From contig NZ_FPJW01000008.1 in NCBI RefSeq assembly GCF_900119735.1, positions 62,001 through 126,000 on the forward strand: DNA of 64,000 bases, in the 5' to 3' direction. This DNA is from Marinospirillum alkaliphilum DSM 21637. GTDB taxonomy: Bacteria > Pseudomonadota > Gammaproteobacteria > Pseudomonadales > Halomonadaceae. The translations under genes and the position numbers were made by a program. This document shows, piece by piece, positions 1 through 8,211 of this stretch. Every line of letters starts with the position of its first letter. Within the stretch, counting starts at the first letter, position 1. Below the pieces are notes generated by a model. That model saw only the letters and a list, made by a program, of their open reading frames with translations. It searched no databases and was not told the origin of the DNA.

Positions 1-1
1 A

Positions 2-934
2 ATGGCTGGAGAGAGTGGAATCATCAGTTTACAGGTGGAAAATGATGGTGTGGTGGAACTGGACCGACACTATACCCATGGCATGCAGATCAGTTACTTT
101 CCGTTGTCAGAACCGCCGGGATGGGTTGTGAACAGCCTGTTGGCCGTAGGTCTGGACCCTGATGATGGTGAGCTGGCGGTGGAGTATGCATTGGGTCACA
201 CCATCTTTACGCCAGCAGATTTTGAAAACCCGGACCCTCAGCCCGATCAGCGCCCCTGGGCTGGCCACACCTATGCCAGCTTTGCAATCATTCGTAAGCC
301 GGAAAATCGTCAGGCCCTGTTTCAGACCGGTGACAAGATAAAACTGACGCTGGGGCATGTCGGGCCGGACTCAGGTGCTGCCAGTGCTCAAAAACGAATG
401 CATGCCTTGATAGGCTCTGCCGAACCAAAGGGCTGGCAGCACCAGATCGGTAATGAGACAACACTTAACCTGCATTACTTCCGTAAATGGATGTATTACC
501 AGCAAACCTATGCTGGCCGGGATATTGAGTTGGCACCCATGCTGGGTGTGGCGCTGGGTAGTCCCTACACCTATGCCACAACAGGGTTGAGCTGGCGTTG
601 GGGTGCTGATTTGCAGCGTGATTTTGGTCCGCCTTCCATTCAGCCCAACTATCCGGGATCAGGTTATTTTTTGCCGGGCACACCCTGGAACTGGTACCTG
701 ATGGCGGGGGTGGAATACCGCCATGTAGTCTATAACCTGTTCCTGGATGGCCCGGTGTTTCGTGATGGACCCAGTGTTAACAAATACAGTGATGTTGCAG
801 ACCTTTTTGTCGGTGCTGCCATCAGTTACAAAAAAGTCCGTTTTAACTACATGACAGTGTATCGTTCGAAGGAGTTTCGAGGACAGGAAGAGCGGGATAT
901 TTTCGGATCACTCAACCTGTCCTTTTATTTCTGA
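2..934 (+). CDS. LpxR-family lipid A deacylase, 5'-truncated by window edge
   Basis: Outer-membrane beta-barrel of the LpxR family (DUF2219), which removes the 3'-linked acyl chains of lipid A. The visible part opens with the family's END motif (residues 13-15) and a DRHYTHG segment (21-27), followed by alternating aromatic strands and a C-terminal aromatic residue typical of outer-membrane barrels. No signal peptide is visible, so the gene very probably starts left of the window and the ATG at position 2 is internal. It is followed by the oppositely oriented hydrolase gene. The family call is firm; substrate activity in this organism is inferred. Confidence 0.8.
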   Translation: MAGESGIISLQVENDGVVELDRHYTHGMQISYFPLSEPPGWVVNSLLAVGLDPDDGELAVEYALGHTIFTPADFENPDPQPDQRPWAGHTYASFAIIRKPENRQALFQTGDKIKLTLGHVGPDSGAASAQKRMHALIGSAEPKGWQHQIGNETTLNLHYFRKWMYYQQTYAGRDIELAPMLGVALGSPYTYATTGLSWRWGADLQRDFGPPSIQPNYPGSGYFLPGTPWNWYLMAGVEYRHVVYNLFLDGPVFRDGPSVNKYSDVADLFVGAAISYKKVRFNYMTVYRSKEFRGQEERDIFGSLNLSFYF

Positions 935-1016
935 AAAACCTGGAGGCTATCCAGGGAACCTCGGGTTAATGCGATAAGCGCAGTATGGCCAGGTGTAATG
1001 GTTACTCAGAGGGCTA

Positions 1017-1661
1017 TCAGCCGAAGCGACTGCCTACAAAGGGATTGCTCCGCTTCTCTTCACCAAAGCTGGACATCGGGCCGTGCCCGGGGATAAAACG
1101 CACATCATCACCCAGCGGAAAGAGCTTGTTGCGAATGGAGTCGATCAGCGCCTGATGATTGCTTTTTGGGAAATCGGTGCGACCGATGGAACCGGCAAAC
1201 AATACATCACCGACCTGAGCCAGCCTGGTTTCCGGATCATAAAACACCACATGGCCGGGAGTATGGCCCGGGCAATGAATCACTTGCAGGGTGGATTGAC
1301 CAACCTGCACCTGATCGCCGTCATTCAGCCACTGATCCGGAATCACCGGTTTTGCTTCCGGGAAAGCAAACATTCGGCTTTGCTGACCCAGGCCATCCAG
1401 CCAGAACTGATCATCCTGATGTGGACCGATGATGGATAAACCGGTACGAGCTTTCATGTCAGCTGCACCACCGGCATGGTCAATGTGACCGTGAGTCAGC
1501 AGGATTTTGGTCAGTTTCAAACCACGCTGTGCAACAGCATCGAGTAGTCGATCAACCTCACCACCGGCATCAATGATGGCGGCTTCCAGTGTCAGATCAC
1601 ACCAGATCAGGGTGGCATTCTGGGCAAAAGGGGTGACGGGAAGGATCTCAAACTGCAACAT
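1017..1661 (-). CDS. MBL-fold metallo-hydrolase (YcbL/glyoxalase II-like)
   Basis: Metallo-beta-lactamase-fold hydrolase of about 214 residues. It carries the THGHIDHAGG zinc-binding motif near residues 56-65, a CPGHTPGH motif, a GDVLFAGSIGR segment and a C-terminal PGHGP. This arrangement matches the short YcbL-type glyoxalase II relatives that hydrolyse S-D-lactoylglutathione or similar thioesters. I chose the ATG at 1661 because GGAG lies 7 bases upstream; an in-frame ATG at 1676 has no ribosome binding site. Substrate is not determined by the sequence. Confidence 0.88.
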   Translation of the reverse strand: MLQFEILPVTPFAQNATLIWCDLTLEAAIIDAGGEVDRLLDAVAQRGLKLTKILLTHGHIDHAGGAADMKARTGLSIIGPHQDDQFWLDGLGQQSRMFAFPEAKPVIPDQWLNDGDQVQVGQSTLQVIHCPGHTPGHVVFYDPETRLAQVGDVLFAGSIGRTDFPKSNHQALIDSIRNKLFPLGDDVRFIPGHGPMSSFGEEKRSNPFVGSRFG

Positions 1662-1739
1662 CTGACTGCTCCGCATATTTTGGAATTGATTCGAAGCAGG
1701 ATACCATGCCTGCTTTCAACAGATTAAGGCTGATTATCC

Positions 1740-2507
1740 ATGCCCTGGTTTGAAGCGCTGCTTCCTGAACAACTTTCCCATCTTTCTGCACTGTTTCTGA
1801 TTCTTGCTGCCGGTCTGACCTCGGCCATCACTGCCAGCATTGGTGTGGGTGGTGGTGTGCTGCTGCTGGCGGTGATGGCGCTGATGCTGCCGCCGGCGGC
1901 GATCATTCCGGTGCACGGCATGGTGCAACTGGGTTCGAATCTCAATCGTGCGCTGATGACCTTAAAAGACATCGACTGGAAGTTGCTGGCTGCTTTTACG
2001 CCCGGTGCCATCTTCGGTGCCTGGCTGGCCAGCCTGTTTCTGGTGCAGCTACCGATGAATCTACTGCTGCTGACCATTGCCGGTTTTATTCTGTTTCTGA
2101 CCTGGGGGCCTAAAATTCCCCCGATTGGGCTGGGACGACTGGGCACCTTTGTGGCTGCAGTGGTGACCACCTTCATCAGTATGTTTGCCGGTGCCACCGG
2201 CCCTCTGGTGGCTGCTTTTGTCAAACAGCAGCACCAGGGCGATCGTTTTCGCACCGTGGCCAACTTTGCAGCTGCCATGAGTGTGCAGCATATCCCCAAG
2301 GCGGTGGTGTTTGGTGCTGCCGGTTTTGTATTTCGTGACTGGCTGGGTCTGATGCTGCTGATGATTGCCAGTGGCGCCATTGGCACCTTTCTGGGGTTGC
2401 GCCTGCTGGCCCGGCTCAGTAACCGCAACTTCGGGCGCATCATCAATGTCATCCTGACCCTGCTGGCGATTCGCCTGATCTGGGATGCGCTGACAATGAC
2501 TAATTAG
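1740..2507 (+). CDS. TauE/SafE-family membrane permease
   Basis: Polytopic inner-membrane protein of 255 residues with about eight hydrophobic segments. The N-terminal glycine-rich stretch (TASIGVGGGVLLLAVM) and a second one (STAPAGATGPLVAA-like, about residue 150) are the duplicated half-repeats of the TauE/SafE (DUF81) family, which exports sulfite, sulfoacetate or related organic anions. It is divergent from the hydrolase at 1017-1661, with which it may share control. Substrate cannot be told from sequence. A second family member lies at 34808-35557. Confidence 0.85.
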   Translation: MPWFEALLPEQLSHLSALFLILAAGLTSAITASIGVGGGVLLLAVMALMLPPAAIIPVHGMVQLGSNLNRALMTLKDIDWKLLAAFTPGAIFGAWLASLFLVQLPMNLLLLTIAGFILFLTWGPKIPPIGLGRLGTFVAAVVTTFISMFAGATGPLVAAFVKQQHQGDRFRTVANFAAAMSVQHIPKAVVFGAAGFVFRDWLGLMLLMIASGAIGTFLGLRLLARLSNRNFGRIINVILTLLAIRLIWDALTMTN

Positions 2508-2535
2508 TATCTGGGTGGGCTTCTGAATGTCCGGG

Positions 2536-2562
2536 CTGTCTACAACAGGATGTTGTAGACAG
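2536..2562. terminator. Strong hairpin between convergent genes
   Basis: An 11-bp perfect inverted repeat (CTGTCTACAAC / GTTGTAGACAG) with a 5-base AGGAT loop lies between the TauE/SafE gene and the convergent MFS gene. It is followed at 2569-2580 by a second small hairpin, TACA-GGGA-TGTA. There is no clear T-run, so it may be a processing or stability hairpin rather than an intrinsic terminator. The purine GGAT loop recurs in other intergenic hairpins of this window. Confidence 0.5.
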
Positions 2563-2663
2563 AGCTTACAGGGATGTATTCACGCGTCCCGGACAACGGA
2601 AGCCCATCCAGATGCTCATCCAGAGCCTAATGAATGCCGGGAATGTCGTTAATCCGTGATGGT

Positions 2664-3860
2664 TCAATTGATCTGGCTCAGCGGTCTGGGGTCTTTTCGC
2701 CACAAGGCCAGGCTGATCAGCAGGGTGACACCAAATACCAGCAGTGATGCGCCGATCACACCGCCCCAACCCCAGTTTGACCAGAAGGGGTCCAGATAAA
2801 ATCCGCCACTGCTGGCTCCCAGATAATAAAACACCAGATACAGACCATTGGCACTGGCGCGAGACGTCAGTGCCTGGCGGCTGACCCAGCTGGATGCATT
2901 GGAGTGGCAGAAGAAAAATCCGAAGCTGTTGATGAACAATCCTCCAATGATCGCCCACAGGCTGGGAATCAGCATCAATAGCGTACCGGTCATCAGCAGC
3001 AGGATGCCCAGTGCCATGCACAGGGGTTGTGCCAGCACCAGTGCCACACGACCGGAAATGGAAGCCCCCCAGGTGCCGGTCAGGTAGGTCAGAAACAACA
3101 TGCCCAACAGACTGCTGCTGAGCAGCCAGGGTTCACCGGCCAGCAGGTAGGTGACATAACTGTACTGGTTTACAAAGATGAAAAAATTCAATCCACCAAT
3201 CAGGTAAACCGGTAGCAGCAAGGGGTTGCGCAGGTGTTTGCCGAGGTCTTTTAACATCCGCACAGGATTGGGTGACTGAGGGCTGAAGTGGCGTGATTTT
3301 GGCAATGCCCACCAGAACACCACCAGACACACCAGCGACAGCAGAGCTGCGGATAAAAAGCTGGCGCGCCAGTCGTACACATCGGCAATCAGGCCGGAAA
3401 ACAGGCGTCCACTGATACCACCCAGGGAGTTGGCACTGATGTAAATGCCCACAGCCAGTGCCATGGCACGCTTGCTGAATTCATCCCCCATATAGGCAAT
3501 GGCGATGGCGGGCAGCCCTCCCAGCAGAAAACCCTGCAGTGCCCGCAGCAGCACCAGACTGGTGTAATCCGGCACATGAGCCAGTGCCAGCGTGGTGATC
3601 AATACACCACTCATGGTGATCAGCATGATGGCACGGCGGCCCACGGCGTCAGACAGCGGGCCGTAAACCAGTAGTGACAGGCCGAGGGTCAGGGTTGCCA
3701 CGGCCAGAGAAGCATTGGCCTGCAGGGTGGATATACCAAATGCCTGCTGAAAGTCCGGCAGCAGAGGTTGGGTCACATAAAGGTTGCTGAAAATCATGAA
3801 GGAGCCACAACAGAGGGCTAGAGTAGCCCTCCAGAATGCCGGTGTTTTTTCTTCAATCAT
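2664..3860 (-). CDS. MFS transporter, YnfM-like
   Basis: Major facilitator superfamily transporter of about 398 residues with 12 predicted hydrophobic segments. The loop between TM2 and TM3 carries the MFS signature (GPLSDAVGRR near residue 70). The arrangement resembles the YnfM/arabinose-efflux-like subgroup of proton-driven exporters. I placed the start at the ATG at 3860; a GTG at 3893 is possible but has no ribosome binding site. The divergent LysR gene 95 bases away is its likely regulator. Substrate unknown. Confidence 0.8.
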   Translation of the reverse strand: MIEEKTPAFWRATLALCCGSFMIFSNLYVTQPLLPDFQQAFGISTLQANASLAVATLTLGLSLLVYGPLSDAVGRRAIMLITMSGVLITTLALAHVPDYTSLVLLRALQGFLLGGLPAIAIAYMGDEFSKRAMALAVGIYISANSLGGISGRLFSGLIADVYDWRASFLSAALLSLVCLVVFWWALPKSRHFSPQSPNPVRMLKDLGKHLRNPLLLPVYLIGGLNFFIFVNQYSYVTYLLAGEPWLLSSSLLGMLFLTYLTGTWGASISGRVALVLAQPLCMALGILLLMTGTLLMLIPSLWAIIGGLFINSFGFFFCHSNASSWVSRQALTSRASANGLYLVFYYLGASSGGFYLDPFWSNWGWGGVIGASLLVFGVTLLISLALWRKDPRPLSQIN

Positions 3861-3955
3861 GGTGCTATCTTGGTGAATTCGACGTTGGCCCACTTTACGT
3901 AGCGCAGCTGAATAAGCAAAATATATCCTTTGAATTTTCAGAATAAGGTCGTGTT

Positions 3956-4843
3956 ATGGATATTCGTCCCCTGCGTTATCTGGTTACTGTAGCCGATCTT
4001 GGCAGCTTCACTCTGGCTGCTGAGCGCCTGGGTGTGGCTCAGCCGGCTGTCAGCATGTCCATTCGTAATCTGGAAAAACAACTGGGTTTGTCGCTGCTGG
4101 ATCGTGGTGAAAAACGTGTCAAGCCAACGGCCGAAGGGGCATTGTTGCTGGTGCATGCCCGCCGTATTCTGGATGAAGTGGAAGCTGCGGAACTGGCGTT
4201 GAACGAAGCGCGAGGGCTGACCAAAGGTGAGGTTCGCATCGGTATTCCCAGTATGCTGGGTTCCTATTATTTCCCCCCCATCCTGATGGCGTTTAAACAC
4301 CGACACCAGAACCTGAATCTGGCGGTGTTTGAAGATGGCACTCGCAGCATTCAGAAAAAAATTCGTGAAGGCACCCTGGATGTCGGGGTGATCGTGGCTG
4401 ATCGGGTGCCTGCTGATCTGGAAGCCGTGCCCTTCTTGAAAGAAGAAATGGTGGTCTGTGTGCCGGTGGACCACCGTTTTGCTGAAATGGATTGTGTTGA
4501 TTTTGAAGACTTCTTTGAAGAGGAGTTGGTGCTGTTCAAGGAGGGTTATTTCCACCGTGAATTCATCGACCGGGTCTGTGAAAAGTCGGGCCTGACTCCT
4601 AAAGTGGCTTTTGAATCCAACCTGATTCCACTGACCAAATCCATTGTGCGTCAGGGGTTTGGTATTACCGTGTTCCTGAACATGGTGCTGAAGGATGAAC
4701 CGGATCTGGTGGCGGTGCCCTTCAGGGAACGGGTGTTCCTGAACATGTCCATTGCCTGGAAAAAAGGGGCTTACCAATCCATTGCTGACCGGGCCTTTGT
4801 TGATTTCCTGCTGGAACATGCAGAAGTGGCAGCGGACAAATGA
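3956..4843 (+). CDS. LysR-family transcriptional regulator
   Basis: LysR-type regulator of 295 residues. The N-terminal winged helix-turn-helix spans about residues 1-60 (DLGSFTLAAERLGVAQPAVS), and the rest is the periplasmic-binding-protein-like effector domain. It is divergently transcribed from the MFS gene, the usual arrangement for a LysR protein controlling a neighbouring exporter. The 95-base space between them would hold the operator; no obvious T-N11-A palindrome is certain by eye. Effector unknown. Confidence 0.88.
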   Translation: MDIRPLRYLVTVADLGSFTLAAERLGVAQPAVSMSIRNLEKQLGLSLLDRGEKRVKPTAEGALLLVHARRILDEVEAAELALNEARGLTKGEVRIGIPSMLGSYYFPPILMAFKHRHQNLNLAVFEDGTRSIQKKIREGTLDVGVIVADRVPADLEAVPFLKEEMVVCVPVDHRFAEMDCVDFEDFFEEELVLFKEGYFHREFIDRVCEKSGLTPKVAFESNLIPLTKSIVRQGFGITVFLNMVLKDEPDLVAVPFRERVFLNMSIAWKKGAYQSIADRAFVDFLLEHAEVAADK

Positions 4844-4886
4844 TTGCCTGAAAACCCAGTCCTGACGGAAGGATTCAGCAGCCTTT

Positions 4887-5963
4887 TCAGGCCACGGCCA
4901 CTCCTTTGATCAGGGCGTATACGCCCTGATTTTCTTTTAAAGCCATGCGTTCTGCCGAGCGTTTTGAAATCCGTGCCAGCAGGGTTTGCTGCCCCAGTTG
5001 CAGGCGCACCAGCACCTGGCTGGGATTCGGGTTCAGGCCCGCATCCGGCTGGATGTCCAGCACTTGTGTTTCCAGGCAGTTGAGCAGGCTGATGTCATCC
5101 GGTGGAGTCAGAGCCAGCACCACATCCCGGGCCAGAATGCGTACCCGTGTGGCCTGGCCCTTTTGCAGACCGCAGCGGCTGATCAGCATCGACTGGTGTT
5201 CCAGTTGCAATTCGCTTAACCCATCACCAACATCAGCATTCACCACCCTGGCCTGCAACACACTGGAAGCTGTTTCGCTCTGGCTGAAAGGCAGGTTCGG
5301 ATCAGTCAACAGCTGTTGCAGATCACCCTGCGCCACCACCTGACCATGATCCAGCAGTACCAGATGATCGGCCAGGCGGGTGACTTCTTCGATGGCATGA
5401 CTGACATAAACAATCGGTATGTCCAGCTCATCCCGCAGTCGTTCCAGAAAGGGCAGAATCTCTGCCTTGCTGGTGGCATCCAGTGAGGCCATGGGTTCAT
5501 CCATCAGCAGCAGTTGCGGGCTGGTCAGCAGTGCCCGCCCGATGGCCACCCGCTGACGCTGGCCACCGGAAAGCTGATCCGGGTAGCGTTGCAGCAGTTC
5601 ACTGATGCCCAGCAGCTCAATCACCTGATCCGGTTGCAGTTGCTGCTGCGTGGCCGGAATGCGTTGATAACCGTACAGCAGGTTGTTGATCACCCGCAGG
5701 TGTGGAAACAGACTGGCTTCCTGAAACACATAACCCAGCGGGCGTTGGTGCACTGGCCGAAAGCCTTTGCTGTTCTGCCACACCTCACCCTGAAACACCA
5801 TGCGGCCACCCGGTTGGTATTCCAGCCCGGCCATGCAGCGCAGCAGGGTGGTCTTGCCGGAACCGGAACGACCGAACAGGGCGGTGACACCACTGCTGGG
5901 CAGGCGCAGGGCGACATCCAGTGAAAAGTTACCGCGCTGCAGCTGGAAATCAGCCTGGATCAT
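4887..5963 (-). CDS. modC: Molybdate ABC transporter ATP-binding protein
   Basis: ATPase of the molybdate importer, 358 residues. The ABC domain has Walker A GRSGSGKTT (31-39), the signature LSGGQRQRVAIGRAL and Walker B LLLMDEP followed by a switch histidine. The C-terminal about 70 residues form the molybdate-binding TOBE/Mop domain typical of ModC. Its ATG overlaps the modB stop codon (ATGA), so the two are translationally coupled. Placement beside nif genes fits supply of molybdenum for the FeMo cofactor. Confidence 0.95.
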   Translation of the reverse strand: MIQADFQLQRGNFSLDVALRLPSSGVTALFGRSGSGKTTLLRCMAGLEYQPGGRMVFQGEVWQNSKGFRPVHQRPLGYVFQEASLFPHLRVINNLLYGYQRIPATQQQLQPDQVIELLGISELLQRYPDQLSGGQRQRVAIGRALLTSPQLLLMDEPMASLDATSKAEILPFLERLRDELDIPIVYVSHAIEEVTRLADHLVLLDHGQVVAQGDLQQLLTDPNLPFSQSETASSVLQARVVNADVGDGLSELQLEHQSMLISRCGLQKGQATRVRILARDVVLALTPPDDISLLNCLETQVLDIQPDAGLNPNPSQVLVRLQLGQQTLLARISKRSAERMALKENQGVYALIKGVAVA

Positions 5964-6640
5964 AAACTCACCACCTTGAATCGTCGGTTCAGGGCAAACA
6001 CCAGCATCAGCAACACAAAAGACGACACCACCAGTATCAGTGACAGGCTGTGGGCTGCGGCATAATCCATGGCTTCCACATGATCATAAATGGCAATCGA
6101 AGCCACCTGGGTGCGTCCGGGAATATTGCCACCGATCATCAGGATCATGCCGAACTCGCCCAAGGTATGGGCAAAGGACAGCACACTGGCGGTCAGAAAA
6201 CCCCGTTGTGACAGTGGTAGCACCACGGTGAAAAAACGATCCAGTGGTGAGGCCCTTAACGTGGCTGCCACTTCCAGTACCCGGCCACCGGCGGTGGCAA
6301 AGGCGTTTTGCAGTGGCTGTACCACAAAAGGCAGCGAAAACAGCATGGAGCCAATCACCAACCCGGAAAAACTGAAGGCCAGATGACCAATGCCGATGGA
6401 CTCCAGAAAACCGCCCACAGCACCGCGCGGTCCGAGCAATACCAGCAGGTAAAACCCCATCACTGTGGGCGGCAGCACCAGTGGCATCGCCACCAGTGCT
6501 TCCACCAACACTTTGGAACGGCTGCGAGTATGCGCCAACCACCAGGCCAGCGGTGCACAGAGCAGTAACAGCAAGAATGTACTGACCAGCGCCAGCTTCA
6601 GGGTGATCCATAGGGCGGTTAAATCGGCATCAGAAATCAC
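5960..6640 (-). CDS. modB: Molybdate ABC transporter permease
   Basis: Inner-membrane permease of 226 residues with about five transmembrane segments. The cytoplasmic coupling motif EVAATLRASPLDRFFTVVLP (about residues 122-141) is the EAA loop that docks on ModC. It belongs to the ModB/CysU permease family. It lies between modA and modC; unusually, 145 bases separate it from modA, and this gap holds a structured repeat (6675-6767). Confidence 0.95.
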   Translation of the reverse strand: MISDADLTALWITLKLALVSTFLLLLLCAPLAWWLAHTRSRSKVLVEALVAMPLVLPPTVMGFYLLVLLGPRGAVGGFLESIGIGHLAFSFSGLVIGSMLFSLPFVVQPLQNAFATAGGRVLEVAATLRASPLDRFFTVVLPLSQRGFLTASVLSFAHTLGEFGMILMIGGNIPGRTQVASIAIYDHVEAMDYAAAHSLSLILVVSSFVLLMLVFALNRRFKVVSL

Positions 6641-6674
6641 ATCTATCTCCCAGCAGCATCAAGGTGCAGGCAGT

Positions 6675-6767
6675 GCAGGGATGTCTGGCGGCAAGCGTAG
6701 CAGGGACTGCGCAGCGCCGGAGTCTTGTCCAGGGAAGGACAAGCCGACGGATAGCCAGATACCCTGC
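6675..6767. repeat. Structured intergenic repeat, copy 1 (between modA and modB)
   Basis: Outer arms GCAGGGATGTCTGGC (6675-6689) and GCCAGATACCCTGC (6754-6767) are complementary. Inside are a GCGTAG/CTGCGC hairpin and a perfect 7-bp hairpin CTTGTCC-AGGGAA-GGACAAG (6724-6743). The core is closely related to the element at 13930-14028, also inside an operon. Base pairing is kept between the copies although the sequence differs. Confidence 0.7.
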
Positions 6768-6785
6768 TCATGCCTCGGCACCCGC

Positions 6786-7556
6786 TCAAAACCCATAACC
6801 GGCGGCTTTAATGACGGCGCGGGCTTCTTCACTTTTCAGCCAGTCAAGAAAGGCCTGGGCGGCTTGTTGTTGGGGTGAGGCGGTCAGCACCACGGCCTGT
6901 TGTTCCAGTGATGAATAACTGCTGACCGGTGGCAACCAGGCATTACCACGCAGGCTGCCGTCCGGCTGGATGATCTGGGACAAGGCGAGAAAACCGGCCT
7001 GGGCAGTGCCACTGGTAACAAACTGCATGGCCTGGGTGAGGTTTTCCGCCTGGGCAATACGGCCTGCACGCAGTTGCTGATATATGCCCAGCTGCTCCAT
7101 CACTTCTACACCTGCCGAACCATAGGGGGCGGTGCGGGGATTGACCAATGCCAGATGGCGTAATTCGGGGCTGCTGAGGAATACTCCGTTTTGCAACGGC
7201 AGATCAGGGTTGTCACTCCATAACACCAGCACGCCACGTGCGTAGGTGAAACGTGATGCGGCCACTGCCAGCCCTTCATTCACCAGCAGGGTCGGGCGTT
7301 CGATGTCTGCCGACAGGAACACATCAAAGGGCGCACCATTCACGATCTGGGCGTAATGCCGTCCGGTCGAACCGGAGCTGATCAAGAGTTTCTGACCGGA
7401 ATGAGCCTCATAAAGGGGCGCTAACTGGTTGAGGGTGCCCAGAAAGTTGGCAGCCACGGCCACGCGCAGTTCGCTGGCCAGAGCGGGGGCGGTGAATAGC
7501 AAGCATGTCAGTAGTAGTGCTGTTCTGGCGTGAAATGACTGAGTCAGGAAAGGCAT
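6786..7556 (-). CDS. modA: Molybdate ABC transporter periplasmic substrate-binding protein
   Basis: Periplasmic molybdate receptor of 256 residues. A cleavable signal peptide (LLLTCLLFTAPALA, cleavage before SELRVAVAANF) is followed by the ModA fold, with ISSGSTGRHYAQI and APFDVFLSAD being the oxyanion-binding segments. I chose the ATG at 7556, which has GGAG 7 bases upstream, over the in-frame TTG at 7571. A canonical sigma-54 promoter is placed 39 bases upstream. First gene of modABC. Confidence 0.94.
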   Translation of the reverse strand: MPFLTQSFHARTALLLTCLLFTAPALASELRVAVAANFLGTLNQLAPLYEAHSGQKLLISSGSTGRHYAQIVNGAPFDVFLSADIERPTLLVNEGLAVAASRFTYARGVLVLWSDNPDLPLQNGVFLSSPELRHLALVNPRTAPYGSAGVEVMEQLGIYQQLRAGRIAQAENLTQAMQFVTSGTAQAGFLALSQIIQPDGSLRGNAWLPPVSSYSSLEQQAVVLTASPQQQAAQAFLDWLKSEEARAVIKAAGYGF

Positions 7557-7594
7557 GGGACAGCTCCTCAAAAGGGGTGGATAGCTTCATCAGA

Positions 7595-7609
7595 GCAAGT
7601 AGAGTGCCA
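7595..7609 (-). promoter_or_regulatory. Sigma-54 promoter of modABC
   Basis: On the minus strand the sequence reads TGGCAC-TCTAC-TTGC, an exact match to the -24/-12 consensus TGGCAC-N5-TTGC with the invariant GG and GC 12 bases apart. The predicted transcript would start near 7584, giving a leader of about 27 bases before the modA ATG. I do not find a TGT-N10-ACA site within about 150 bases upstream. Confidence 0.72.
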
Positions 7610-7616
7610 GAAAGAA

Positions 7617-7640
7617 AACCGCACCCTTGCGGGTGCGGTT
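7617..7640 (-). terminator. Rho-independent terminator after the FeSII-like gene
   Basis: AACCGCACCC-TTGC-GGGTGCGGTT forms a 10-bp perfect stem. On the minus strand it is followed by TTTTCTTT. It lies 19 bases downstream of the stop codon of the ferredoxin gene and just upstream of the modA promoter, so it separates the two transcription units. Confidence 0.8.
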
Positions 7641-7658
7641 ATTGAACGAAGTGATCCC

Positions 7659-8018
7659 TCACTCGCTCGGGTACTCCACCAGGACATCCTCATCGCGCAG
7701 GATCATCTGACAGGCCAGGCGCCAGGGTGAGGGTGGAATGTCATCCACCAGCATCTGGTCAATCTGGGACTGACTGATCTTGCCCATTTCTTTCAGTACA
7801 GCTGTTTCACGCGGGTTCAGTGGTCCACCCATCGGGCGGGTCTGATCCAGGGTGGTGACTTTCACCAGGCAAGTGCCGCATTCACCATTTTCACATCCAA
7901 AATCAATCGGAATGTGGTTTTCCCTGGCCAGCTGCAGAATGGTCTGCTTGTGGCTTCCGGCAACGGCATAACTGGACTTGTCCTGGTGCAGTGCACTTTT
8001 GAAAGTGACTTTGGCCAT
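7659..8018 (-). CDS. 2Fe-2S ferredoxin of the Shethna FeSII type
   Basis: Plant-type [2Fe-2S] protein of 119 residues with cluster ligands C42, C47, C50 and C103 (CX4CX2C...C). The region after the cluster loop (LVKVTTLD ... DDIPPSPWRLACQ ... DEDVLVEYPSE) follows closely, as I remember it, the Azotobacter FeSII (Shethna II) protein, which binds nitrogenase reversibly and protects it from oxygen. Length also matches that family (about 120). The start has GGAG 8 bases upstream. It has its own possible sigma-54 promoter. An ordinary electron-donor role remains possible. Confidence 0.85.
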   Translation of the reverse strand: MAKVTFKSALHQDKSSYAVAGSHKQTILQLARENHIPIDFGCENGECGTCLVKVTTLDQTRPMGGPLNPRETAVLKEMGKISQSQIDQMLVDDIPPSPWRLACQMILRDEDVLVEYPSE

Positions 8019-8084
8019 AAGGTTACTCCTCGGTTTTTTATGGAGTTGGCAGGCAAAGGGGACTCACCTGCCGCTGCCGAAAGG

Positions 8085-8099
8085 GCAATAAGTGTACCG
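8085..8099 (-). promoter_or_regulatory. Probable sigma-54 promoter of the FeSII-like gene
   Basis: Minus strand CGGTAC-ACTTA-TTGC keeps the invariant GG and GC at 12-base spacing and differs from TGGCAC-N5-TTGC at two positions. Start of transcription would be near 8074, about 56 bases before the ATG. A TGT-N10-ACA site lies about 130 bases upstream, the same distance as at nifH. Confidence 0.5.
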
Positions 8100-8174
8100 G
8101 AATGCTTTTGTTGCAGTGGTGGCAGGGGGCAGGCGGTTGGAAGGCTGAAAAACGGATTCAAAAAGCATAAAAAA

Positions 8175-8211
8175 TGTCGGGCTTGCAACGGGGTGTTTGT
8201 TGCAAACCCGA
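8175..8211 (-). terminator. Terminator after the hemerythrin gene
   Basis: A 14-bp stem with one mismatch (GTCGGGCTTGCAAC / GTTGCAAACCCGAC) is followed on the minus strand by ATTTTTTATGC. It ends the SIR2-like/hemerythrin transcript before the FeSII-like gene. Confidence 0.8.

Noticed and set aside
4843-4886. Third copy of the structured repeat near modC
   Set aside because: CCTGACGGAAGG resembles the core but the hairpin arms do not pair convincingly.
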